A stretch of DNA of 53,958 nucleotides from Acidimicrobiales bacterium (GTDB lineage Bacteria; Actinomycetota; Acidimicrobiia; Acidimicrobiales; RAAP-2), in the NCBI GenBank assembly GCA_017883065.1, contig JADGOG010000004.1, positions 1-53,958 on the forward strand. Reading direction: 5' to 3'. The position numbers were made by a program, and so were the translations under genes. The stretch's first letter is position 1. Each line of letters starts with the position of its first letter. The notes beneath the pieces were generated by a model that saw nothing but the letters and a program-made list of their open reading frames with translations, had not been told where the DNA came from and ran no database searches. This document shows positions 25,888 through 35,095 of the stretch, piece after piece.

Positions 25888-26097
25888 TCAGCGGCCGGTG
25901 GACTTGGCTGGAGGCTTGGTGGTCCTGACGATCAGTTGCTCCCCCGGCTTGAGCTTGGTCCGGTAGACCACGTCGTCCTGGTTCCGGGCCCGGTTGAGCA
26001 TCCACAGGGCGACGCCGACCACGATCCACGCAGTGTGGTACCCACGGAAGCCCCGACCGAACGCCTTGACCTGGATGTAGCGGAGCAGGGTGTCCAC
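25888..26097 (-). CDS. Small single-pass membrane protein
   Basis: This 69-residue protein has one hydrophobic segment (YHTAWIVVGVALWMLNRA, about 20-37) after a basic N-terminus. The C-terminal tail contains VVYRTKLKPGEQLIVRTTKP, which resembles a short beta-hairpin. It is four bases downstream of the gene at 26102 and six bases before trmI, so all are likely in one transcript. No family is recognised. Confidence 0.7.
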   Translation of the reverse strand: MDTLLRYIQVKAFGRGFRGYHTAWIVVGVALWMLNRARNQDDVVYRTKLKPGEQLIVRTTKPPAKSTGR

Positions 26098-26101
26098 GGG
26101 C

Positions 26102-26314
26102 TCAGATCCGCCGGACCTCGACGATGGCCGACTTGCGACGCCCGTTTCGGCGGCCGATCAGGAAGACCACCGCCACCAGGGCCACGCCGACGGCGAGTCC
26201 GATGGTGATGGCCTGCGATCGGGTGGACTCGACCTCGTCGCTCACCTCGCCGGTCAGCTCGCGGAACTTGGCCTCGATCTGGTCTCGAGTGATCCGATCG
26301 GCTCCCGCGGTCAT
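26102..26314 (-). CDS. Small tail-anchored membrane protein
   Basis: This 70-residue protein has a charged helical N-terminus (TRDQIEAKFRELTGEVSDEV), a single membrane helix (AITIGLAVGVALVAVVFLIG) and a very basic end (RRNGRRKSAIVEVRRI). The arrangement of a soluble helix before a membrane helix resembles YqjD/ElaB-type ribosome- or surface-associated proteins, but there is no clear sequence match. Its ATG overlaps the stop of the upstream gene (ATGA). Confidence 0.7.
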   Translation of the reverse strand: MTAGADRITRDQIEAKFRELTGEVSDEVESTRSQAITIGLAVGVALVAVVFLIGRRNGRRKSAIVEVRRI

Positions 26315-26676
26315 GGGGTCTCCTTTTCGGGATTGGTGGCGGACCGGCCCTGGCCCCGGCTCACCGCTTTGACGGCGACGGCCGCCACGATCACCACGGC
26401 GACCATGCAGATCAGATAGGGGGCCCAGGACCAGTTTCCGGCGAAGGTACTGCCGGTCTCCCCCTGGAGCACCCGGAGGAAGGCCACCGACAAGATGACC
26501 AGTCCGATGGCAAGTGCCACGGACCCCGCTACGCCGAACGCCATGAAGCGGCCGAGCCCCTTCAGCGGGGTGAGGGTCTCCTGCTTGACGTAGTCGACGA
26601 CCAGCTGGACGGTCTCGCTCCCGCTCGACCGCAGCCCGCCCAGCCCCTTACCCGTTCCGTTCCGACCTCGGGCCAC
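26311..26676 (-). CDS. Two-helix membrane protein, holin-X/DUF1469-like
   Basis: GTG 26676 with a perfect AGGAGG site seven bases upstream gives 121 residues. An N-terminal amphipathic region (ETVQLVVDYVKQETLTPLKG) precedes two membrane helices (FMAFGVAGSVALAIGLVILS and APYLICMVAVVIVAAVAVKA). The layout is that of the so-called phage-holin-family (DUF1469-like) small proteins found in many bacterial chromosomes, where no lytic role is known. It is the first gene of a four-gene minus-strand unit ending in trmI. Confidence 0.7.
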   Translation of the reverse strand: MARGRNGTGKGLGGLRSSGSETVQLVVDYVKQETLTPLKGLGRFMAFGVAGSVALAIGLVILSVAFLRVLQGETGSTFAGNWSWAPYLICMVAVVIVAAVAVKAVSRGQGRSATNPEKETP

Positions 26677-26832
26677 AATCCTCCTCTTGCTGGTAGGAGC
26701 GCGGCCCACAGGGGCGCGCACCGACTCCACCTGCTGGTTGACGGCCCCAACTCTAGCCAGGGTGGGCCGCACCTCGGCTCCCGACGGCGGTCGGAGCGGT
26801 TCGTTCCCGCCCGGTGCGACGGTCGGTGTCGA

Positions 26833-27243
26833 TCAGCCCCGCTCGGTGAAGAGGTAGGTGGAGCTGGCCCTGGCCACCGTGGTGCCGGCGTCGTCGACCA
26901 CCTCCGCCTCGGCGAAGGCCACCCGACGCCCACCGGACACGACGGTGGCGGTGCACTCGAGGGTGGCGCCCACCTGGACCGGGGCGAGGAAGCTGGTCTT
27001 CATCTCCACGTTGGATGAGAAGACCTTCCTTCCTGCCGCACGGGCGAAGGTGACCGTGGCCGAGCCCATGGCCGAGTCGGCCATGGCGCCGACGAAGCCC
27101 CCCTGGACGATGCCTGCCGGATTGGCGAAGCGCTCATCGGCCCGCATCCTCCACACCGTCCGACCGGGTTCCGACTTGTCCACGCAGGTCATCCCTAGGG
27201 TCAGCTCGCAATTCGGCGGGACTTGGATGCGCTGATCGGACAC
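26833..27243 (-). CDS. PaaI-family hotdog thioesterase
   Basis: This 136-residue protein has the hotdog fold of PaaI-type acyl-CoA thioesterases. The helix motif is GIVQGGFVGAMADSAMGSAT, where an acidic residue (here Asp) serves as the catalytic base. Strands VEMKTSFLAPVQVGATLECT and RRVAFAEAEVVDDAG follow. It would hydrolyse acyl-CoA esters; the acyl group is unknown. GTG 27243 is the start. It is divergent from the FIST gene. Confidence 0.88.
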   Translation of the reverse strand: MSDQRIQVPPNCELTLGMTCVDKSEPGRTVWRMRADERFANPAGIVQGGFVGAMADSAMGSATVTFARAAGRKVFSSNVEMKTSFLAPVQVGATLECTATVVSGGRRVAFAEAEVVDDAGTTVARASSTYLFTERG

Positions 27244-27344
27244 GGTGTGACGCTAGCGCTCCCGTCGTCGTCGATACTGGAGCGATGGCCACCCGATGCT
27301 TCGCTCCCGGGCACGCCGGACGCCCGGGCGGAGGCTGAGTAGCC

Positions 27345-28493
27345 GTGCCCTTCGCCAGTGCCCTGTCCGAACACCCGGTGACCACCCAGGCCACCGGCGA
27401 GGTCACCGGCGCCGTCCTCGAATCGATCGGGGAACGCCCGGACCTCATCGTGGTCACCACCACCCGATCTCACGCCGGAGCGCTCGAGGACATCGCCTCC
27501 ACCATCGATTCGGTCCTGCATCCGCTGGTCATCGTCGGGTGCGCCGCCGAGTCGGTGGTCGGCACCGCCCACGAGGCCGAGGAGACCCCGGCGATCAGCC
27601 TGTGGGCCGGGAGGGTCGGCCCGCTGGCCGCGGTGTCGCTGCGGGCCACCCGGCTGGCCGACGACACCTGGCATTTCGACGGCTGGCCCGAGCACTTCGC
27701 CTTCGACCCCAGCGCGCTGGTACTGGTGGTCGATCCGTTCACCTTCCCGGCCGACGCCTTTCTCGACTGGCTCGCAGAGCGCCACCCGTCCCTCCCGGTG
27801 ATCGGCGGCAACGCCTCGGGCGGTCAGGGGCCCGGAGGGAACCGCCTGGTCGTGGGCGACCGGGTGGTCACCGCCGGTGCCACCGGGGTGGTCCTGGGCG
27901 CCGGCGTCCAGATCGACCCGGTGGTCTCCCAGGGGAGCCGGGCCTTCGGAGGGACCTTCACCGTCACCCGATCAGAGCGCAACATCATCCACGAGGTGGC
28001 CGGCATCCCGGCGATGGAATGCATGGTCGACCAGATCAAGGACGACCTCGACCCCGGAGAGGTGGCCGGCATCGAGTCCAACGGCCTGTTCGTAGGTCGC
28101 CTCATCGACGAGCGCATCGATCACCCCGGAGCCGGCGACTACCTCGTCCGCAACGTGCTCGGCGTGGACCGCTCCAGCGGCTCGGTGGCCGTGGACGACC
28201 AGGTGCCCCTGGGGAGCACCATCCGCTTCCACGTGCGCGACGCCGAGACGGCCCACTTCGAGCTCGGCGCCCTCCTGGGGTCGCGGGAGGCCGATGCCGC
28301 GTTGGTGTTCACCTGCAGCGGGCGGGGCACACGCCTCTTCGACGACGCCCATCACGACGCCCGCATGCTCCACGACGCGGTCGGCCCGGTCCCGGTGGGC
28401 GGCTTCTTCGCCGCCGGCGAGTTCGGTCCCGTCGGCGGACACAACTTCGTCCACGGATTCACCGCCTCGATGGCGTTGTTCCGCGACCGCTGA
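27345..28493 (+). CDS. FIST domain protein (FIST_N + FIST_C)
   Basis: This 382-residue soluble protein starts at GTG 27345 with GGAGG upstream. The N-terminal FIST domain (LIVVTTTRSHAGALEDIAST, VIVGCAAESVVGTAHEAEET, LPVIGGNASGGQGPGGNRLV) is followed by the C-terminal FIST_C domain (AALVFTCSGRGTRLFDDAHH, PVGGFFAAGEFGPVGGHNFV, HGFTASMALFRD). FIST domains are thought to sense small ligands such as amino acids and usually sit in signalling proteins. Here the protein is stand-alone, without an output domain. It is 53 bases upstream of the transketolase gene on the same strand and may be co-transcribed. Confidence 0.85.
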   Translation: MPFASALSEHPVTTQATGEVTGAVLESIGERPDLIVVTTTRSHAGALEDIASTIDSVLHPLVIVGCAAESVVGTAHEAEETPAISLWAGRVGPLAAVSLRATRLADDTWHFDGWPEHFAFDPSALVLVVDPFTFPADAFLDWLAERHPSLPVIGGNASGGQGPGGNRLVVGDRVVTAGATGVVLGAGVQIDPVVSQGSRAFGGTFTVTRSERNIIHEVAGIPAMECMVDQIKDDLDPGEVAGIESNGLFVGRLIDERIDHPGAGDYLVRNVLGVDRSSGSVAVDDQVPLGSTIRFHVRDAETAHFELGALLGSREADAALVFTCSGRGTRLFDDAHHDARMLHDAVGPVPVGGFFAAGEFGPVGGHNFVHGFTASMALFRDR

Positions 28494-28546
28494 TCAGCCC
28501 GAACCAGCTTCACCATGATGGTGGCGTGCCGGTAGGGTTGCCGGTA

Positions 28547-30568
28547 ATGACCGAACTCGCACCGCTTGACCCGGACCCGGCCGACCACGGTGATCTCGAG
28601 CAGTTGGGCATCAATGTCATCCGAGGCCTGGCCATGGACGCCCCCCGCGCCGCCAACTCGGGCCACCCGGGCACCGCCATGGCCCTGGCCCCGCTGGCCC
28701 ACACGCTGTTCACCCGGGTGATGCGCCACGACCCGTCCGAGCCGCACTGGCCCGACCGCGACCGGTTCGTCCTTTCCAACGGGCACGCCTCGATCCTCTT
28801 GTACTCGATGCTCTACCTGACCGGCTACGGGCTGACCCTCGACGACCTGCGCAGCTTCCGCCGGTGGGGCAGCCGGACCCCCGGCCATCCCGAGCTCAAC
28901 CACACCCCGGGCGTCGAGGTCACCACCGGACCCCTCGGCCAGGGGGTGGCCAACGGCGTCGGCATGGGCATCGCCGAGCGGTGGCTTCGGACCCGCTTCT
29001 CTCCCGAGGTGTGCGACCACCACACCTACGTCATCGCCGGCGACGGCTGCTTCGAGGAGGGCATCTCGCACGAGGCGGCGTCCCTGGCCGGCCATCTCCA
29101 ACTCGGCCGATTGGTCTACATCTACGACGACAACCACATCACCATCGACGGCCCGACCGAGCTCTCCTACTCCGACGACGTCGGTGGTCGCTTCTCGGCC
29201 TACGGCTGGAACGTGGACGACATCGGCGAGGTGGCCAACGACGTGGACGCCCTGGAGGCGGCACTCCTGCGGGCCCGGGCCGACGAGGACCACCCGTCGC
29301 TGATCATCCTCCGCAGCCACATCGGGTACCCCTCCCCCCACCTGACCGACACGGCCAAGGCCCACGGCGACCCCTTCTCGGAGGACGAGATCCGCCTGAC
29401 CAAAGAGCTCCTCGGTCTGCCACCCGACGAGTCGTTCTGGGTCCCTGACGACGTCCTCGACCTCTACCGCCGCTGCATCCCCCGTGGTCAAGACTTTCGG
29501 GCCGAGTGGGCCCGCCGCTTCGCCGGGTGGAACGGTGACAAGGACCGGTGGGACGCGGCCCAGGGAGGCCACGGGCTTCCCGGGTGGGAGTCGGCCCTTC
29601 CCACCTTCGCTCCCGGCGACGGGCCGATCGCCACCCGCCAGGCCATCAAGAAGTGTCTCGACGCCACCGGCGGCCTGATCCCCGGGGTGATGCCCGGTAG
29701 CGCCGACCTCACCGGCAATACCGGCATGGCCATGGCCGACGCCGAACCCCAGTCGTTCGAGAGTCCCGGTGGGGACCTGATCCACTACGGCATCCGCGAG
29801 CACGGCATGGGCGGGGTCATGACCGGCATGGCCGCACACCGCGGGGTCCTTCCCGTCGGCGGCACGTTCTTCGTGTTCAGCGACTACATGCGGGGCGCGG
29901 TCCGGGTGGCCGCACTCTCCGACGTCCATGTCATCTACTCGTGGACCCACGACTCGGTCGGGCTCGGCCAGGACGGCCCCACCCACCAGCCCATCGAACA
30001 GCTGGCCGCCGTCCGGGCCATGCCCAATCTGCGGGTGATCCGACCGGCCGACGCCAACGAGACGGCGCAGGCATGGCGGGTCGCCGTGGACGAGGACGGC
30101 CCCACCGCCTTGATCCTCTCCCGTCAGGCACTCCCCGTCCTGGCCCAGACGGCCGACCTGGCGACCACCGGCGTGTCCCGGGGCGCCTACGTCCTGGCCG
30201 AGGTCGGGGACGGTGCCCCCCAGGTGGTCCTCATCGGCACCGGCAGCGAGGTCCACGTGTGTGTGGATGCGGCGGTGCTGCTGGAGGCGACGGGTGTGGG
30301 GTCCCGGGTGGTGTCGTTCCCGTCGTGGGAGCTCTTCGCCGAGCAGGACGACGAGTACCGGGCCGAGGTCTTCCCGGCCGGCGTGCCCCGCCTGGCCGTG
30401 GAGGCGGCCAGCTCCTTCGGGTGGGAGCGCTACGCCGACGCCACCGTCTGCATCGACCACTTCGGGGCATCTGCCCCCGGTGAGCACAACCTCGAGGAGT
30501 TCGGCTTCACCCCGGAACATGTCGCCACCCGGGCCACCACCCTGATCGCCCACAGTCCGGGCTCGTGA
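28547..30568 (+). CDS. tkt: Transketolase
   Basis: This 673-residue protein carries the thiamine diphosphate motif GDGCFEEGISHEAASLAGHL with the metal-binding Asp and the Asn in DDNHIT. The N-terminal substrate-site His is in NSGHPGTAMAL. In the Pyr domain the cofactor-activating Glu is in YGIREHGMGGVM, and VIYSWTHDSVGLGQDGPTHQ is the phosphate/substrate loop. It moves two-carbon units between sugar phosphates in the pentose phosphate pathway. ATG 28547 matches the family N-terminus. It is the first gene of the tkt-tal-gnd-zwf-pgl cluster. Confidence 0.96.
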   Translation: MTELAPLDPDPADHGDLEQLGINVIRGLAMDAPRAANSGHPGTAMALAPLAHTLFTRVMRHDPSEPHWPDRDRFVLSNGHASILLYSMLYLTGYGLTLDDLRSFRRWGSRTPGHPELNHTPGVEVTTGPLGQGVANGVGMGIAERWLRTRFSPEVCDHHTYVIAGDGCFEEGISHEAASLAGHLQLGRLVYIYDDNHITIDGPTELSYSDDVGGRFSAYGWNVDDIGEVANDVDALEAALLRARADEDHPSLIILRSHIGYPSPHLTDTAKAHGDPFSEDEIRLTKELLGLPPDESFWVPDDVLDLYRRCIPRGQDFRAEWARRFAGWNGDKDRWDAAQGGHGLPGWESALPTFAPGDGPIATRQAIKKCLDATGGLIPGVMPGSADLTGNTGMAMADAEPQSFESPGGDLIHYGIREHGMGGVMTGMAAHRGVLPVGGTFFVFSDYMRGAVRVAALSDVHVIYSWTHDSVGLGQDGPTHQPIEQLAAVRAMPNLRVIRPADANETAQAWRVAVDEDGPTALILSRQALPVLAQTADLATTGVSRGAYVLAEVGDGAPQVVLIGTGSEVHVCVDAAVLLEATGVGSRVVSFPSWELFAEQDDEYRAEVFPAGVPRLAVEAASSFGWERYADATVCIDHFGASAPGEHNLEEFGFTPEHVATRATTLIAHSPGS

Positions 30569-30614
30569 CCGGGCCCTGCCGCCGGACCCGCCCGTACAGC
30601 CGGAAAGGAACGCC

Positions 30615-31739
30615 ATGACCGCACTCGACGATCTCTACGACCAGCAGGGGCAGAGCCCCTGGCTCGACAACCTGCGGAGGGACTGGCTGGAAGACGGGAC
30701 CCTGGCCGGCCTGGTGGACCGGGGCATTCGCGGAGTGACCTCCAACCCGACGATCTTCGCCAAGGCCATCGCCGGCCAGGCCACCTACGACCAGGAGTTC
30801 GGCGATCTGATCAAGACCAAGTCGGTCGAGGATGCCTACTGGGACCTGGTGGTCGCCGACATCATCGCCGCCCTGGCCATCCTCCGTCCCGTGTACGACT
30901 CGTCGGACGGCGGGGACGGCTTCGTCTCGGTGGAGGTGGCCCCGGCCCTGGCCCATGACACCGAGGGCACCACCAGCGCCGCCCGTGCCCTGCACCAGCG
31001 CATCGACCAGCCCAACGTGCTGGTCAAGATCCCGGCCACCGCCGAGGGTGTTCCCTCGATCCACACCATGATCGGCGAGGGTCGCAGCATCAACGTGACG
31101 CTCATCTTCTCGATCACCCGCTACGGCGAGGTGATCGAGGCGTACCTGTCCGGCCTGGAGGCTCTGGCCGCCTCCGGCGTGGACGACCTCTCGCACGTGG
31201 CCAGCGTGGCCTCGTTCTTCATCAGCAGGGTCGACACCGAGGTGGACCGCCGCATCGAGGCGGCCGCCGCGGCGGCGACCGACGGTGCGGCCCTCCTCGC
31301 CCTGCGGGGGCAGGCGGCCGTGGCCCAGGCCCGGCTGGCCTACCGGCTGTTCGCCGAGCGCTTCTCCGGTCCGCGCTGGGACGCACTGGCGGCCAGGGGC
31401 GCCAAGGTGCAGCGTCCGCTGTGGGCTTCCACCTCGACCAAGAACCCGGCCTACCCCGACCTCGCCTACGTCGACTCGCTCATCGGACCCGACACGGTCA
31501 ACACCATGCCCGACGGCACGGTGGCCGACTTCCTCGACCACGGGACAGTGACGCGGACGGTTGACGCCGGGCTGGCCGAGGCCGAGGCCCTCATCGCTCA
31601 GCTGGCTTCCGCCGGCATCGGTATGGAAGATGTCGCCCAGGTGCTCGAGTCCGAGGGCGTGGCCTCGTTCGCCAAGTCGTTCGACGAGCTCGTGCAGTCC
31701 CTGACCGACAAGGCCCGCTCGCTGTCCAGCGGTTCGTAG
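30615..31739 (+). CDS. tal: Transaldolase
   Basis: This 374-residue protein is the actinobacterial long type. GIRGVTSNPTIFAKAIAG gives the substrate loop, and the Schiff-base lysine is Lys138 in NVLVKIPATAEG. Further conserved pieces are SINVTLIFSITRYGEVIEAY and RPLWASTSTKNPAYPDLAYV. It transfers dihydroxyacetone units between sedoheptulose 7-phosphate and glyceraldehyde 3-phosphate. The cap region after residue 320 is complete. AAAGGA precedes ATG 30615. It follows tkt by 46 bases. Confidence 0.96.
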   Translation: MTALDDLYDQQGQSPWLDNLRRDWLEDGTLAGLVDRGIRGVTSNPTIFAKAIAGQATYDQEFGDLIKTKSVEDAYWDLVVADIIAALAILRPVYDSSDGGDGFVSVEVAPALAHDTEGTTSAARALHQRIDQPNVLVKIPATAEGVPSIHTMIGEGRSINVTLIFSITRYGEVIEAYLSGLEALAASGVDDLSHVASVASFFISRVDTEVDRRIEAAAAAATDGAALLALRGQAAVAQARLAYRLFAERFSGPRWDALAARGAKVQRPLWASTSTKNPAYPDLAYVDSLIGPDTVNTMPDGTVADFLDHGTVTRTVDAGLAEAEALIAQLASAGIGMEDVAQVLESEGVASFAKSFDELVQSLTDKARSLSSGS

Positions 31740-31801
31740 TCGCACGACGCCACATCCAAGGCGCCGACCACGCAGATCCCGACCAGACGGAGGACCACGC
31801 A

Positions 31802-32733
<932 letters not shown>

Positions 32734-32737
<4 letters not shown>

Positions 32738-34314
32738 GCAGCGACACCCCGGGCAAGGCCGAGGGCAAGCAGCGCTCGCTGCCCCCGGTGCTCTCCAAGG
32801 CGCCGCCGGCGGCCATGGTCATCTTCGGCGCGTCCGGTGACCTCACCGCTCGCAAGATCCTCCCCGCCCTGGCCCGGCTGGCCGACCGTGGCGTCCTCGA
32901 TGACGGATTCACTGTGATCGGCGTGGCCCGCACCACATGGTCCGACGAGGAATTCCGGACCCAGGTGGCCGAGGCCACTCCTGACGGTGGGCCCAAGTGG
33001 AAGGCCCTCGTCGAGCGGTTCAAGTACATCGCCGGCGAGTACGACCACCCGGACACCTTCGACCAGCTGAAGAGTCACCTCGATGAGGCGGACCGGATCG
33101 ACGGCACCGACGGCAACCGGATCTACTACCTGGCCACCATCCCCAGCGTGTTCGGTCTGGTGGCCAAGGCCCTGTCCACCCACGGGTGCGTGGGCCCCGA
33201 CAATGACGAACGGTTCATGCGGGTGGTGGTCGAGAAGCCGTACGGCCGCGACCTCGAGAGTGCCATCGCCCTCGACGAGGAGATGCACGCAGCTTTCGAA
33301 GAGATGCAGATCTACCGGATCGACCACTACATGGGCAAGGAGACAGTGCAGAACGTCCTGGCCCTCCGGTTCTCCAACGCCATCTTCGAGCCGATCTGGA
33401 ACCGGCGCTACATCGAGCAGGTGCAGGTGACCGTGGCCGAGGAACTGGGCGTCGAGCATCGCGGCGGGTTCTACGAGACGGCCGGCGCCCTGCGGGACAT
33501 CGTCCAGAACCACGTGATGCAGGTGCTGGCCCTCACCTTGATGGAGTCCCCCACCAGCACCGACGCCGACCGGATCCGCGACGAGAAGGTCAAGCTCCTC
33601 CAGGCCATCGACATCCCCACCCCGGACGAGGCCGTCGACAAGTCGGTCCGCGGCCAGTACTCGGCGGGCACGATCGACGGCAAGGCGATCATCGGCTACC
33701 GCCAGGAGGAGGACGTCGCCCCCGACAGCCAGACCGAGACCTACCTCGCCCTTCGCCTCCGGGTGGAGAACTGGCGCTGGGCCGGAGTCCCCATCTATGT
33801 CCGCACCGGCAAGCGACTGCCCGCCCGGGTCACCGAGGTGGCCCTCACCTTCCGGCAGGTGCCGTTCCTCCTCTTCGACCATCGGACCAGTCGCGACCTG
33901 CGTCCCAACACCCTGATCCTCCGCATCCAGCCGGACGAAGGCATCAGCCTCGAGTTCGGGGCCAAGGTCCCCGGCGAGAAGTTCCACATCCGCTCGGTGG
34001 CCATGGACTTCAGCTACGCCGAAGCCTTCGCCGGTGCCGAGGCGGCGGATGGATACGAACGCCTCATCCACGACGCCATGGTCGGTGACGCCACCTTGTT
34101 CATCCGGTCCGACGAGGTCCAGCAGGCCTGGCGGATCGTCGATCCCTACCTCCAGGCCTGGTCCGAGCCCGGGGCCGGGCTCCACCTGTACCCGGCCGGC
34201 AGCTGGGGTCCCCACATGGCCGACCTGCTGGTCGAGCGCTCGGGCAACGAATGGCGCAACCCGGTCATCGACCTCGAGCTCAGTGGTGGGCGGCTGACGG
34301 AGTTCCCGCAGTGA
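32734..34314 (+). CDS. zwf: Glucose-6-phosphate 1-dehydrogenase
   Basis: This 526-residue protein shows the nucleotide-binding MVIFGASGDLTARKI, the EKPYGRDLES motif, and the active-site RIDHYMGKETVQN with the conserved His and Lys. NWRWAGVPIYVRTGKRLP lies in the substrate domain. It oxidises glucose 6-phosphate to 6-phosphoglucono-lactone. The first 22 residues are polar and not part of the fold. ATG 32734 overlaps the gnd stop, so the two enzymes that release NAD(P)H are made together. The usual actinobacterial partner gene opcA does not follow it; pgl does. Confidence 0.96.
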
Positions 34315-34327
34315 ACGGACGGCTCCG

Positions 34328-35035
34328 GTGAACGGCTCCGTCGAACTGGTCCCCTCGGTGCCGGACGCCTTCGCCCGGTTGGTCGCCGCCGCCCTGGCCG
34401 AGCCGCGTCCGGACCGGTTCTCGCTCTTCTTGTCCGGCGGCTCGACTGCACGTCAGTGCTACCAGCGGCTGGCTCAGGTCGGAAGCGCCGGAAGCGGAGT
34501 CAGCTGGGACACCGTGGACATCTACCTGGGTGACGAACGGTGCGTGCCCGTCGACCATCCCGACTCCAACCACCGCATGATCGCCGAGACCCTGCTCGAC
34601 CGGGTCGGCCCGGTCGGATCCGATCACCCGATGTACCGCTCGGGATCGCCGTCCTCGGCTGCAGCCGACTACCAGGCGGTGATCAGCCCCCTTCCCGCCT
34701 TCGACCTGGTCCACCTCGGGCTCGGCCCCGACGGCCACTGTGCCTCGCTCTTCCCGGACTCGCACGCTCTCGGCGTGGTCGACCCCTCCATCCTGGTGGT
34801 GGCCAACCAGGACCCCAACGCCGTCAACCCACACGACCGGATCACCTTGACCTATTCGGGCATCGCCCGCGCCCGGTTGGTGGTGTTCACCGTCTCGGGG
34901 GCCTCGAAACGGGAGGCGTTCGCCGGCATCGTGTCCGGGTCGGACCTCCCCGCCGCACGGGTGACCGCCGATCGGATCGTATGGCTGGTGGACGGGGACG
35001 CCGCCGGTGACACCCCGCTTCCCCCGGAGGCCTGA
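34328..35035 (+). CDS. pgl: 6-phosphogluconolactonase
   Basis: This 235-residue protein of the SugarP isomerase-like fold starts at GTG 34328, 13 bases after zwf. Conserved pieces are FSLFLSGGSTARQCYQRLAQ (phosphate loop), TVDIYLGDERCVPVDHPDSN (catalytic acidic/His region) and FDLVHLGLGPDGHCASLFPD with the active-site His. It hydrolyses the lactone made by the upstream enzyme. In many Actinobacteria pgl is called devB and stands in the same tal-zwf-pgl neighbourhood. Confidence 0.94.
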   Translation: MNGSVELVPSVPDAFARLVAAALAEPRPDRFSLFLSGGSTARQCYQRLAQVGSAGSGVSWDTVDIYLGDERCVPVDHPDSNHRMIAETLLDRVGPVGSDHPMYRSGSPSSAAADYQAVISPLPAFDLVHLGLGPDGHCASLFPDSHALGVVDPSILVVANQDPNAVNPHDRITLTYSGIARARLVVFTVSGASKREAFAGIVSGSDLPAARVTADRIVWLVDGDAAGDTPLPPEA

Positions 35036-35095
35036 GGCCACCACCTCGCACCTGCAGCGGTCGCCCGTCTGGACTCCTCCGATAAGGTGTCGCCG

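Noticed and set aside
28352-30616. Long open frame on the minus strand across the transketolase gene (754 codons)
   Set aside because: It is the antisense shadow of a clear transketolase. Its composition is Gly/Val/Arg/His-rich without domains, as expected in high-GC DNA.
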